Source: Chelonoidis abingdonii (lineage: Eukaryota > Chordata > Testudines > Testudinidae). From it: a DNA stretch of 64,000 nt. The stretch is taken from positions 64,501,458 through 64,565,457 of the forward strand of contig NC_133777.1 in assembly GCF_003597395.2 (NCBI RefSeq), given 5' to 3'. The notes under the pieces are model-generated. The model worked only from the letters and a program-made list of their open reading frames with translations, was not told where the DNA came from and ran no database searches. Numbering within the stretch: position 1 is the stretch's first letter; every line of letters begins with the position of its first letter. Shown in pieces: positions 11,465 to 23,772 of this stretch. The position numbers and the translations under genes were made by a program.

Positions 11465-11872
11465 TACCAAGAGTGCGCATTACTTGTCAAACAACCATAT
11501 CACATGCGCGCTCATAGTCCATCCCTGTGAAGAAACAAACCCGAGGTCCTCTCCTCCCGTTACTATTCAACGATGCCCCAGTTTAAAGAATAGTTCTTGT
11601 ATGAATCCCTAAATGCATGACCTTGCACTTTTCACTACTAAATTTCATCCTATTACTATTACTCCGGTTTACAAGGTCATCCAGATCTTCCTGCATGATA
11701 TCCTGGTCCTTCTCTGTATTTGCAATACCTCCCAGCTTTGTGTCATCCGTAAACTTTACTAGCGCATTCCCACTTTTTGTGCTAAGGTCAGTAATAAAAA
11801 GATTGGTCCCAAAACCAATCCCTGAGGAATTCCACTAGTAACCTCCCTCCAGCCTGACAATTCACCTTCTTA

Positions 11873-13499
11873 CTAAGAACCTCCTGATCTCTGCAAGCAT
11901 CTAGTGAGAGCTGTAATAAACCACCCTCAAAGTAACCTTGACTCTGAGTCTTAAAATTCCAAATGACAGCAGCCAGAATGTTTCAATATTCAGTTTTAAA
12001 TATGGCAGTAATTTTCCATGTAGTGTCCTCCATGATAGTCACCTTATTTTAATTTAATCTGTTATGGATGTGCACTGGTGCCCATCACTGTAGTATCTGA
12101 GACATAGTATCTCCCTTCTTTGGCAGACACGTTTTCAATAGATATCACATTTGATGCAATGTGCACCACCTGGTTTTTTTGGGTTTCTCTTAGAAGTATT
12201 GCAAGAGCCAGAGTAAGACTGAGGAACTCCCGTAAATAGGTGTGCTCACTGAATTGATCATCAGCCATGTTCTGCTATTACTTACCTGCTCCATACAGAA
12301 AGGGAGTGCAGTGTGCTACCATTGAACCCAACACTGCTCAAGCAGGGGCAGGCTAGTTCAGGGCAGCCAAAGAGGGTGATGAGACAGCAAGGAAGGAACT
12401 GGCCATTCCCCTGAGTTGGATCAAAGACGTTCTTGGTGAGGTGGTGATCAGGTCAATAGTCCGCCTGCAATGGAAGTACTGTGGGGACTGATCTATGTTT
12501 CTGCCCCTGCATGTTGTTCTTAAGTAAGTTCTCAGGCCAGGCAAGGCCCACAGCTGCTGGGGATGAAGGCCAGAGTGGCATCCAGGGGGCTGGAGTGGCC
12601 GACGCAGCACCTAGGATTGGGATGGGGAGCAGGTAGGAACAGGGGTGATCAGATTGGGAGTGGGAGCTCCTACTACTAGCAAGAGACATGCTAACTGCTG
12701 GGACCACCCTTCACTCCTGAGTTTTAGTTGCACCCCTCACCACTCTGTGCTGAGCACCCCGATCCCTGACTTCCTCCTGCTCCCTCCGACTCTCTCCACT
12801 CACTGTGCTTAGTATGGTGTTTAGTACATTTAGGTCTCACTGTGTACTTCTGCCCCACCCCCATTCAAAGTGGGCTTTTGCCACACTTCTGGGGAGTGGG
12901 GGAGTGTTAAAGGAAGCAGCTCTCCTTCTCCTAGCATGACAATGTAGCAAGATTCTGTGTGTGTGTGTCTAGATCTCTGGTTCATTCTAGCATCAGATGA
13001 TGCTGAGTTTCTGTGCAGAAATGTCACTTGCAGAAATATTTGAGATGCTGAACCAGAGTCAGTAAGTAAATCAGGAGGGGCTTGGGTTTTTAATTTTAAT
13101 TGTTAAAATGGAAATGTAATGCTGTTATGATCAGATGTCTGTGCTTGTCAAAAAAACAGCCCATGATCAGATCTCTGTGTTTACAGACACTCAGCATAGG
13201 CACTCCAGGGCTCAACCATTCACAAAAGGTGCACTGGCAGCATGATCATGATTCATCCGAGTACTGGCAAAATTCTATAATTTTGGACAATCTGGACTGT
13301 TAAACAGCTGCGTTCCCTCAGTTCCCCAGTCTGGAGGGCCTTTTTCACTTATTTGCTATGAGAACAACCACTCCTGATTCTGCTCACGCACAGCCTCTAG
13401 CATGCAAAATCATTCCTAGTTGAGTTACATGAATCCATTGGTCAGTCACTTGTGAATTACATACAGGGCAATACAAGCAAGTTCCCAGTTCCAGACCTT
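11873..13499. other. No gene; unassigned
   Basis: No confident repeat or exon. A minus-strand frame at 12062-12268 (68 aa) is open but unrecognised. Its 3' end overlaps CAGATACTACAGTGATGGG on the minus strand, resembling the tail of MIR-like SINEs. A short (GT)n tract lies at 12956-12968. Confidence 0.45.
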
Positions 13500-14364
13500 T
13501 CCCAGAAATGTGTGTCTTGTACTGCCCAGATCTCTCTTTCTGGACAATGCAAGGTCATAGAAAGTCTGTCATTTCATCAATGGAAAATGATATGCACCAG
13601 CCCTGTTATCCACACACTGGTTTAGCTAAAACAATAAAACAAGTTTATTAACTACAGAAAGATAGATTTGAAGTGCTTATAGTAATGAGGTACAAAATCA
13701 GAATTGGTTACAAAGAAAATAAAGGATAATACCCAAATTAATACCTAATTTTGCACACTAAATGTATTCAAAGCAAAGGTTTCAACTCACATTATGCTTA
13801 CAGCAGCCTGAACTATCTAAAAACCTCCTAGCCAAGACCTCTCCTCCCAGTTCAATGATGCTTCCTTTGTCTTTCAAGTGTTGTAGCTGCTGTGAGTAGA
13901 GATGGAGGGAGGGGGAGAGAGGTATGTTTGGAGGTCACTGTTTCTCATTTTTCTACCCTTCTTTTTTCTTTGATGATTATCGTCAGCTGGGGTCCTGGCG
14001 ATAGCCAGTTTGTTTACATGGAAACTCTCAGCTGTTTCATTGTCAATATGTAAAGTTCTTGCTCACACTCCTTTCCATGCCAAAGAATGGCTAGTTAACC
14101 AGGTGATAGTTCATTATTCTCCATTTGATTATGCTGATACCTGGCCAGGGTGTCAGTATGTCTTTTGTCTCTGAAGAACTGGTTGGGGCCTGCCTTTCTA
14201 ACTCTGGAGCATGTTACAGCAATGTTATGCAGTTGCATCTTATCACTTTAACATACAAAGACAATAATATTCAGCAGATTATGAGTTTTCAAATGATACC
14301 TCACAAGGCATACTTTGTCCAAAATTTGCTATAGTTTTGTAAAAAGGATGACAAGTCTGTCACA
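13500..14364 (-). repeat. Possible LTR/ERV-derived repeat, minus strand (tentative)
   Basis: The minus strand starts TGTGACAGACTTGTC at 14364, a TG-initiated LTR-like edge, and continues through AT-rich sequence of a kind I associate with abundant turtle LTR elements. No opposite TG/CA edge or target duplication was found, and no retroviral protein is encoded. Confidence 0.3.
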
Positions 14365-16514
14365 ATGGCTATTTTATTTTTTAAAAAAATGTAAATAGCA
14401 ATGTACAGTTCTGTAGCCTTGTCTGCCTTGGAGAATCACCCTGATTTTAGCAGTCGTTGGCCAGCCACTGATGGTGTTTACACTGTTGCTGCTACATGTG
14501 TCAAGAAGGCAAGCCACAGCTCGCACTGGTGGAATTTACCCTAGTTTCAAGGAAGTGTATGCTGGCTATAGCAGTGGCTGGCTCTAGATTGCTGGAACGG
14601 GGGCAAATTGCCATTTTACCCAGAGCTTGGGTTGAGGCACATTGGTAGGACTCAGTTCCACAACTTTCACTGCTATGTTCTTGCTGCACCTTTGATGTGG
14701 ATGAACAGAGGTCTTTAACCTCTGGGACTGTTAATCCTGAACTTTTTCCAAGCAGTCATTTACACACAAACATTTTTTCAAAAGAAAGAGATGTAATGAA
14801 TAGAATAGGATGGTGTAGTTTTATAGCACAGAGGAAAGGTTGTATTCAGGATTTAATTCCTACTATATTGTTTTAATGCAGAATATCCCATGCTATTGGG
14901 AACTTTTTAACAATCCTCCTCTTTGATTGATTGCAGGTGCATTTTAGTTTGCTAGTCTCAAAGCAGGCACCAATACAGAATGTCAATTTCTAGTTACAAG
15001 AAAAGTGTTACCAATCCCCTAGATTATTTGCAGCCTGATAACTAAACTGTCTTCCTCAAAGAGGTTAGACAAATACAACTAAACAGTGAATATCTCAACG
15101 GAACATCACAAGTGTGTACACAAACACAGTAAAGAGAAGGAAACACACAATCCATATTGTTGACATCTACAATATGTTGGAAAAAAATTCCATCTTATAG
15201 TTCAAATGTTGTCTGATCCAGCTCCACCAAATTAAATCTTGCATTGATTTCATGGATGCAGATTCAATGTGCCTTGTCTTATTGAAATCAGTCGGAGTTT
15301 TGCCACTGACTTCAGTGGCAGCTGAAATATGAGGTAATGCTCTGTGGATAATATTCATCTGGGAGTGTAAGGATGATGATGCCATTTAAGTCCAGAAGAG
15401 GATTCCATGGGCTGGGCAGCTGGCTTGGAGTGTTGTGCACCATCTACCCACCCTACATGCTGTAGAAAAGATCTCCCTCACTGGCATGAAAGGCTATCTG
15501 GAGACAAGTTTGAGGGTATTCGTAAGGGAAGGGGCTTAGATTTGGATTTATAATGATCTGATGGCCCCTGTACCCATACAAATAGTGTGGAAGATCTGCA
15601 GATGCTACTCCAGCATGTAGGCTGCAATAGTGATGGATTCCACATTCCCAGATATCTTCTTCTAAGGTCCACTGAACTCAGCGTGGGTCTTTCCATTGAT
15701 TTCAGTGGGCCTTAGATCATGCCCATAGAGCCAAAATTCTTACGTTTTATGCAGATGAGCAGAGTTCACACTACATGATGAAGTTCATGGTAAAGTGAAT
15801 GACAGTAGCACTAAAATCAAAATTGAAGCAAGCTTTCACATGGTTTGAGTTCATAATGATTTTTTCCCAGAGACATAAAAATAAACTAGATAATGCATCA
15901 GAGCAAAATGCAATGCACTGTATTGGGGGATGGTTTTGGAGCAATAGAAGAATAAAGTAAAATCTAGGGACAAAGCTGGACAGTGATGTGAACATGCCGG
16001 GGAACTGTCTTGTGAAAACATAACTGTTTTTTTACAAACAAATAAATCTGTCACGGAAAAGGAAATGTAAAGAAAATTATTACATCATGCAATACGGGCT
16101 GTAGTTACCCTAGGAATAAGGAGTCAGAGGAGGTAGTGAAATTTATTTTAAAGGAGACTTTATAAATCATACAAAGCCTTTTGAGTTGTTTTACATCCTG
16201 GATATTAAATCTTTACTATAAAAACATCGTGTGGAAATTGTAACATCCTGTTCTTTTTTAGATAGAAGCATCAGCAATGTTCCATTTTTAAAATATTACT
16301 GAAGTGTTGGTGAGTTACTTCCTTTTTTCTTTCTAAAAAGAATAACACCAGAAGACAAATTAATTCCTTGCGTTACTACATTGATTTTACACTATGGATT
16401 AATTTAGACTATGATCGTAATAGTTTTTGATTAGGGCCTTAGTTTTTTTAAATGATTAAATACATAGTTGTGCAACCATTTTGCATACAGGGTTATTGTA
16501 AAGAAGGTAACTGA
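14365..16514. other. No gene; diverged old repeats only
   Basis: Short matches to an old palindromic repeat with TTGATTTCAGTGGGC/TGACTTCAGTGGCAGC signatures occur at 15285-15330 and 15690-15720. Otherwise nothing is recognised. All frames are under 80 residues. Confidence 0.45.
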
Positions 16515-16620
16515 ACATGCAAATGGACAGTTCTGGCCATTTGTACATGCAATTGCATGTACAGGTATAATAATTTGTATGCACAAATTAGGTGCACGTT
16601 TGCATGTCTAACTGTTTTAA
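16515..16620. repeat. Nested palindromic repeat
   Basis: A perfect 22-bp palindrome occupies 16542-16563, centred on CAATTG. Outer arms ACATGCAAA (16515-16523) and TTTGCATGT near 16608 are also inverted. It has the structure of a foldback MITE fragment. The outer arms contain octamer-like ATGCAAAT sequence. Confidence 0.65.
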
Positions 16621-19156
16621 AAACCAAGATTTGCTGTTCAGTATTTGCCATTTAGAGTGTTTTCCAGACTTGAAGCTTTCCTGTGGTGAATAACAATCCC
16701 TGAAATAAATTGTGTGCATAAAATATATGCAAAACTAAATAGACAAAAGATGCACATTAACTTAATAATAGGGCAGCATTTGTCAAGCAAACTAAAATAG
16801 CTGTTGCCACTTTAATCCTTCTACATTTATTTAAGTAGACTAAGCACTTCTAAAAAAATCTAAAGCAATTCTGAACCAAGGGGAAAGGAATTCTGAATCT
16901 GCAGCTGAGTATAGTGGATTCTGTAGCTCATCTGTGGCAGTCAAGGCTTGGAGCCCACCCAGAATGAACTGCTGGCTGACCTACTCCAGGAATATCTGGC
17001 TTTTCACAAAGCTATTGACATGAAGTCATTCACTATCTCCCTCTCTTGGATGTATGGGGTAGGGGGACTGGATAGGAAGGGGGAAAAAAGAGAAAAGAAC
17101 ATGTTTCTGGTTCGTCTTTCTACTGAAGCTACTACTACGTTCTTTCTACATAGGAGAACGTTGATGTTATATATGCTTTACAATGATGCTTCCGTATATT
17201 TTAATTTAATCACTTAAGCCTCCCTGATAATATGGTGAAGGAAGGATTTCTTTGTCTTTGAAGGGCTTTTAAAAATTGTAGCAACAATATTACTAGAATA
17301 AAATCCCTATTGGCCAATCAGTTGGATTGATGATGGAATCTGGTATACTGAAAAGTATTAACTAACAAGATTTCATCCAATCAGAAACCAGTGCATATAT
17401 TAATGTCTGTAATATAAACTGCACTTTTATGCATAAAATACTTTTTAATTAGTTGACTCATGGAACAAATCTATTCTCTAAATCCATCAGAATACAGTGT
17501 TTCAATAATAGTAGAATGAGCAATTGCCCATGTCTTGGATCACTATCCATCCCACGAAATGATTACATTTACATCATTAAGTATTTGGCATAATTGGAAT
17601 AAAACATAGTTACAAGATAAATGTCTTCTTCTTTGAAAATAAACATCCCTGCTTCTTCTTAATGTTTATTGAAATTCATAGTTATAATTACATAATGGCC
17701 AAATAGATTTTTTTAAAACATGTTTAAAAAACAAAACAAAAAAAATCCAAAAACATTCACTCTGAATATAGAGCCTCATGTGCCAAGTTTTAGCTTGAAT
17801 TACATATTTTTCAGCCAAATTTTTATAGGCCCCTGAATGTTTGGGTGTATGATAGGAACAGCTGCTCAGCTGTAACTATAATTATAGTGGTGCAGTTGCG
17901 CTCTTCCATTTTATACATAAAATGCCCCGATAGGAGTAAAACCATCAATAGTAAGGAGCCTGCTGGAGAGAGCCATAGGATAATGTGCAACTCAAGCATT
18001 TAGAAGATTTAATCATTCACAGAAGCTCAATGGATACCTGAAATGTCAACTAGAAAAAGGCCCACAAAAGAAAAGTACTGAAACCTTAACCATGCTGAAG
18101 ACACAGAACTAACTGCCCCTCACTAGATTGTGTCAGGCAAAAGTATAACCAGACTTCTCAAAAGAGAGGAGGGGGATTTGGGGTAGGTATCTTACATACC
18201 AGTAAAAAAGTACATAACATTCTTGAGTAAAGCTGAGAAAACTTTCCTTCCGCTAAACTTTGTATCTGCTCCATTTCTGTACAGACTATGATGTCAAAAC
18301 AATTTTCAGAGAATGGCAACGAAGAATGAAAATACACAAAATGAAGTGAAGGGAAATCACAGAGATTATACGAACACTAGTAAAAAGACAGAACCTCTTC
18401 CAGAAGTGAAATCAAAGGCTGCATAATCAAGTGTACATATTAAAAAAAAAAGGGGGGCGGGGGCAGAGAAGCAGACCCATTCATCTAGTCACATTTTCCC
18501 TTCTGTCAGTGCAGCCAGCAATCCATATTGTACATATTAATACCTCTACTCTTTTTTGGAAGAGTGCTAGAGAGTTTGATTCCTGAGCAAGCAGAGTGAA
18601 GCTTCAGGTCCAATTTCTGTTCTCATTTAATTGTAGAGTAACACCACTGACATTGAGGGAATATGCTGGAGTTACACTGGTATATCTGAGTTCAGAATCT
18701 GGGCCTCAGAGTTAAGATAAAGAGCCAAAACATCCAGAAGTTGAAAGAACTACAGAGCATTAAAGGCAAGAATTAGACTCCTATGTGCAATCCTTTGTAG
18801 TCCTTATTTTGGACCTGATTCAGTAGAGGATCCCTATTCAGGAACTTAACACTGAAACAGGAAGCACTTAGGTACATATAGTTAAATGCTTTCCTGCACT
18901 GGATAGGACTTAAGCACATAATTCGGTGGTTTCCTGAACTGAGGCCTATTCTTGTCTCAGGCAAAAGAGCCACTGAAGCAGAGGCAATGCATGGGGAGGT
19001 ATGAAGGGTCACATGTCCCTCCTCCAGATTTGCTACTTGGCTTGTACTGAGCATGCTCTGTAACACTGCTGAAGCCAGCTGCGCTCACTCCGCCCACACA
19101 CTATCGGCAGACACAGGTCATCTTTGCACTGACGTCAGTAAGACAAATATGGTGGG
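16621..19156. other. No gene; AT-rich, with old repeats at 18600-18960
   Basis: AT-rich DNA without a recognisable exon. 18630-18700 (GGAGTTACACTGGTATA) and 18830-18960 (GCACTTAGGTACA, GACTTAAGCACATA) look like diverged copies of dispersed amniote palindromic repeats. An A-rich/G-rich tract lies at 18445-18465. Confidence 0.45.
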
Positions 19157-19985
19157 TGTCAGGGTTCCTTCCCCGACTCTGAACTCTGGGGTACAGATGA
19201 GGGACCCGCATGAAAGACCCCCTAAGCTTATTTTTACCAGCTTAGGTTAAAACTTTCCCAAGGCACAAATTCCATCTTGTTCTTGAACAGTATGCTGCCA
19301 CCATCAAGTGATTTAGACAAAGAATCAGGGAAAGGACCACTTGGAGTCCTATTCCCCTAAAATATTCCCCCAAGGCCTGCACCCCCTTTCCTGGGGAAGG
19401 CTTGAGAATAATATCCTCACCAGTTGGTACAGGTGAACACAGACCCAAACCCTTGGATCTTAAGAGCAATGAAAAATCAATTGGGTTCTTAAAAAAATAA
19501 TTGTAAATAAAGAAAAGGTAAAAGAATCACCTCTGCAAAATCAGGATGGTAAGTACTTTACAGAATAACAAATTATTCAAAAACACGGAGGATTTTCCCT
19601 CTGAGCAAAACTTTAAAGTTACAAAAACAGGGATAAACCTCCCTCTTAGCAAAGGGAAAATCCACAAGCTAAAACAAAAGATAATCTAATGCATTTCTGT
19701 GCTATTACTTACTATTTCTGCAATACTAGATGCTTAGTCCAGATATGCTTAAGGAGATATATTTTTCCTGCCCTGTTTCCTTACTGACTCCAAGAGAACA
19801 AAACAAAGACGCAAACAAAAACTTTTGCCCACAGATTTGAAAGTATCTTCTCCCCTTATTGGTCCTTTTGGTCAGGTGCCAACCAGGTTATCTGAGCTTC
19901 TTAACCCTTTACAGGTAAAAGAGGAATTAACCCTTTGCATGGTAAAGAGTGATTTTATGCTACCCTTAGCTGTATGTTTATGACA
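19157..19985 (-). mobile_element. Solo LTR, 829 bp, minus orientation
   Basis: The plus strand reads TGTCAGGGTTCC at the left edge and GTTTATGACA at the right edge, so both strands start TG and end CA with TGTCA/TGACA inverted ends. It is flanked by a perfect 5-bp target duplication GTGGG (19152-19156 and 19986-19990), diagnostic of LTR integration. Compared with the related copy at 53518-54392, the element lies on the minus strand here. No gag or pol sequence is present, so it arose by LTR-LTR recombination. The short frames inside are not genes. Confidence 0.85.
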
Positions 19986-20279
19986 GTGGGTTAAGGGCAA
20001 CAGGGTGAAATCTTGGCCCTATTAAAGTCAAAGGTAAACCTCTCATTGGCTTCAGTGGGGCTAGGTTTCACCCACAGCATTAAAGTCTAGAAAATCTTGA
20101 TGGCAGTTTTACTTGAATAAGATCTGAGCAGAGACTGGAAGACTGGACCTCTCGTCTATAAAACTGTGTTCTTTATTCCTTTTAAAACCCTTTAAAAATC
20201 TCTAATGAGTGTGGAGGGAGGCCAACAGCAATTACGCCAGGTAGAGAAAAGAAGGATGGCTTGCAATTGAAATATTAGC

Positions 20280-20495
20280 TTGAGATGCTGGAGATTTGTT
20301 TAATTCCTCGCTCTACCACATGCTCCCTCTGTGACTTTTACCAAGTCACTTAACTTGTCTGTGCATTAGATTGCCGCTCTGTAATAGCAGAATAATAATT
20401 CTTTTCTCTCATCCTTTTGATTTGGGTAGCACAGTGGGGTCCTGTTCTTGGCTGGGATGTTCAGCTGCTATTGTCATATAAATAATAATTAAAAT
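20280..20495 (+). repeat. MIR-like CORE-SINE, plus strand
   Basis: The sequence GTGACTTTTACCAAGTCACTTAACTTGTCTGTGC corresponds to the MIR core region (20329-20362). It is followed by a tail with GTGGGGTCCTGTTC and an AAATAATAATT end typical of reptile MIR-like SINEs. Divergence is high, as expected for an old family. Confidence 0.65.
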
Positions 20496-22048
20496 AGGAT
20501 AATATTATGTATGCTTCTTTATGCAGTTCTGCAACTGCAACTCTGGCCTGGCCAACAATCTCTCTGCTGTTCCAGCGTCTAGCATCTCTCTAGATGAGCA
20601 TGTCAATCAGGCTGAAGAGCACAGTGAGTTTGCATCTGCATATTATAAATGCAGGAATGAAGGCAGAGGAGACAGTTATTTTTGCTTGAGACATTAGTCA
20701 ATGCTTGAACCTAGGTCTTCAGAAATTAAAGGCTAGTGCACTAACCAATCTCTCTCTCTCTCTCTTTTTTTAACCTTTTTCGATTTCATGGAACTGGTAA
20801 ATGGTTATTAGGTAATTTAAAAGATCATATGGGGCCTATAAAGAATGCCTTTTAATCTACCTATTAAGTTAGAATCTAATTTGATCTCAACTGACTTTTT
20901 ACAATGTCACACTGTTCCTGAGGGATTCCAGATTCACTGTAATGGTCTGAATAAATATATATGTTTTCCACCATGTATGCCATGCTGTTATTTTCACTTC
21001 TGCTGAAGGGGTGGAATTATATGGACAAATTCCTGATTAGCATAATTTTAATCAAAGTAACGTGAGCCATCTTCATTGTCACTCTCCATTAGTTGGTTAC
21101 CACAAGGCACCCATAGTCTCACCATCCAGATGCAGCTTGGTGCCTCTACACATTTGTTTATTTTAACTGTGATTCATGATTCCTACAGTGGTACTCAGGG
21201 AATGTGCAACAGGTTCTGAAGAAAAAGAGGACGTTATTAAATTTTAATAACAGTGGAAATGTGCTCAGTGCTGTACAAGATCCCAATAAAGGCCCTGATT
21301 CATATGCTTAGCTATATGCATGAGTTTTGTTCCACCTCAATTACACTAATCTGGTGCATAATGTCAATCACATGCCTAAGAATTCACAGGATTAGGGTCA
21401 AATATTGCTTCTGCTCTGTGCAGCAAACAACCCAAAAACTTGTGCCTAGGATACAACACAAAAGCTTTTCTGAGATTATCAGGAATCGTAGGTCCCATGA
21501 CTGTTCTGACAAAATTTATGACAACAATAGTACCGTGTTCTTACATAGTGCCTTTCCTCTGAGGAACTCAAAATGCTTTGCAAACTTTAGTCCTTTAGTA
21601 CTCCTCTGAAGTAGGTAAGCATTGTTATTTCCATTTTAGCAATGAGTGCAGTGAAGAACAGAACAAGAACAATTATCAGCAGTTTTAAAAATGTTTTGTC
21701 CCTTCTACACAGGCCAGCGTACCTGAAATGATTTGTTATCCATTCTCCAAATGTCTGTCTTTTTCCCCCCAGCTGTTGTTCACCAGGAAAAGGTGATTGG
21801 TTCTAACTCTGCCAGAAGAAAAGGTGCTGATGAATTTGTGACACAAGTCATGCTTTTTAGAACTGAAATAAGATAGATGCAGCAGCAGAAGAAAAATCAT
21901 GAACCTTCGAGCGTCACATACCTTCAAGTATTTTTCTTCCTCACTCATTTACCAGTGTAAATATGCATATTGTGATCTCACACCCTAAATCCTTTATATG
22001 GTAAGCAATAGTGACCTTCCTTGCTTCTCTCTTAGGCACTGCTCATTG
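20496..22048. other. No gene; TC microsatellite and one SINE-like patch
   Basis: A (TC)8 tract lies at 20749-20764. At 21520-21650 the phrases CTTACATAGTGCCTTTC and CTCAAAATGCTTTGCAAA resemble an old amniote SINE/L2 tail. The 118-residue plus frame at 21253 has no recognisable domain and reads through this repeat. Confidence 0.45.
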
Positions 22049-22175
22049 AAACATGTGTCCTCAGATACGTGAAAATTATCCAGGTGGAACTGTGCACAGC
22101 ATGACTGGAATGCCAGACACATCATCTTACATCTCTTCCACTTGGACATTTTGAAGTATCTGAGGACACATGTTT
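22049..22175. repeat. Long hairpin (miRNA-precursor-like or foldback MITE)
   Basis: The 41-base left arm (22049-22089) is complementary to the 40-base right arm (22136-22175). The outer 20 bp, AAACATGTGTCCTCAGATAC, pair perfectly. The inner 20 bp contain about four mismatches and a one-base bulge. The loop is 46 nt. This would fold as an RNA from either strand. It could be a pre-miRNA, a foldback transposon remnant or a chance inverted duplication. No flanking target duplication is evident. Confidence 0.7.
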
Positions 22176-23579
22176 TCCAATTTGATGATCTGCTACTAAA
22201 TGACGCAGAAAGTTTCCAACTTACTGTTTGATCATCATGTACACCCAGAAAGAAACCCTCTCTCAAATGTTCAGTTTTAAATAGTTCCTTGAAAACCAAC
22301 CTCTGAGGTTAGAACACATAGTATCTCTGGAAGGATTTGAATAGTTGATAATTATTTCCCTACCGTAACTTGGTTTTAAAAAGCATTACCTGGTGCTAGT
22401 TGAGCTGAGGACCTCAGAAGACTGACTGAACAGCTGGAAGTGTTGTGGCAGTAGCTGGCAAATACCCTTTCTACCCAGGAGACTCTAAAGAGCATCAACT
22501 CAGAAGGTTGCATCTATGCAGTTTCTAATGAGTACACAAAAACATTTGGAAAGGGAACTGGATGATTGAGAGTATTTTTAATAAGATCTAAAGCTTTTGA
22601 GCTTAGGTCATCTGTTCAATTACAAGTAGGACCAGTAGTGACTGAAACCTATTATACAAGCTGTATAAAAAAAAACTTTTGAAACACTTCATGAAATTAC
22701 TCAGAATTCAAGGCTATGACTTCAAGAATTGGCTCAATTTTGCTAAATTTCATGTTTTTAAAAAACAATGAAGTCCATTTTCAGTGAAAATGGGTCCATT
22801 CTCTGAACAAAAACAGCTTTCACATCAGAACATGCAATAGTTACCTTTTCACATGGGTTTTTGATGTGAAAATAGCAATTTCATCAAATTTGCAAAAGAG
22901 GTGAATTTTGAAGGTACAAAACTCACACAAAACAAAATAGCGAAACTATTCATGAGGAATTCTGTGACTTGTTCAGTGTGAATTGTACACAGTTAAGGCT
23001 GGTAACACTGGTTGGTTTTTTGGCCTATGGGGAGTGAATTTGTATCCTCAGTCCAGCTCCCAGAGGAACGGTCTGTGTCACTGAAACAATCACTACATTT
23101 AACACCACAGCTGGCAGCCTTAGCAGAAATACTAGAGAACAGATGAGTCAGATTAGTTCAATTTCCATCTCAGTCCCAGCAGGAATCCCCTTAGGTTAGT
23201 GTGGATGCGTATTGGCAGGATGGGGAACGCGCGAAGCAACAACTTATAGTGCTGCTACCAATGCAATACTTGATCTGTGGATAAAGAGAGATCTTCTTTT
23301 GCCAGGACTTTCAGTTTGGGACCATTCAGATACACTAAGATGGTTCCAATCCAGCAAAACACTTTAGCACATACAGTAAACATGTGAATGACTTTAATAT
23401 TAAACACATGCTTTGCTGGACTAGGGCCTAAATTTGCATCAATTAATAAATACCCATTAAAATGCCAACAAAATAAATATTTATATTTTGAATAGTGTTT
23501 CTAAAATTACATATGCAAAATGTATTATTATTATTCATATCATGGTAGCATCTAGATACCCCAACTACATATATATAGT
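22176..23579. other. No gene; contains a palindromic old repeat at 23340-23425
   Basis: At about 23350-23420 the left phrase TCCAGCAAAACACTTTAGC is inverted relative to ACATGCTTTGCTGGACT. This is a common palindromic amniote repeat whose arms meet in a TTAATATTAA centre. The rest is unassigned. 22720-22930 is AT-rich and resembles decayed DNA-transposon ends. Confidence 0.45.
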
Positions 23580-23772
23580 AGGAAACAGTCCTTGTATGAA
23601 TTGCTTACAATCTAAAATGGCAACAGAGAAAATGTGGCATAGCAAACAGGCAGAGAGTGGTAAAGTGATTTGACTAAAATGACATATCATGTCTGTAACA
23701 GAGCTAGGATTAGAATACAGGTCTCCTGACTTCCTGTCCAGTGCACTACCCACTAGGCCATGTTGCCTCCCA
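23580..23772 (-). repeat. MIR-like CORE-SINE, minus strand
   Basis: On the plus strand the copy reads ACAGAGCTAGGATTAGAA, CAGGTCTCCTGAC and CACTACCCACTAGGCCATG. This is the reverse complement of the tRNA-derived head of MIR. Upstream GCTTACAATCTAAAATGG belongs to the same element's tail. Confidence 0.7.

Larger units (their letters stand above)
9853..11872 (-). mobile_element. CR1 LINE, 3' part, minus strand, split by an LTR
   Basis: Reading the minus strand, this runs from reverse-transcriptase coding sequence (11872 down to 11465, then 10795 down to 10406) through the 3' UTR to a tail ending near 9853 with the typical ATGATTCT-type end. The coding part gives LVRPHLEYCVQFWSP and KELGLFSLTKRRLRGD. 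The body is interrupted by the LTR at 10796-11464. The two halves join at a GATGCATCC/GCGCATTAC junction matching contiguous CR1 sequence. It is 5' truncated, as most CR1 copies are. Confidence 0.85.

Noticed and set aside
12062..12268. A 68-residue minus-strand frame beginning with Met
   Set aside because: Unrecognised, and its 3' end overlaps what looks like a MIR-like SINE tail.
21994..22299. A 101-residue Cys-rich minus-strand frame
   Set aside because: It reads through both arms of the 22049-22175 hairpin, so similarity of its two halves reflects the inverted repeat and not a protein repeat.
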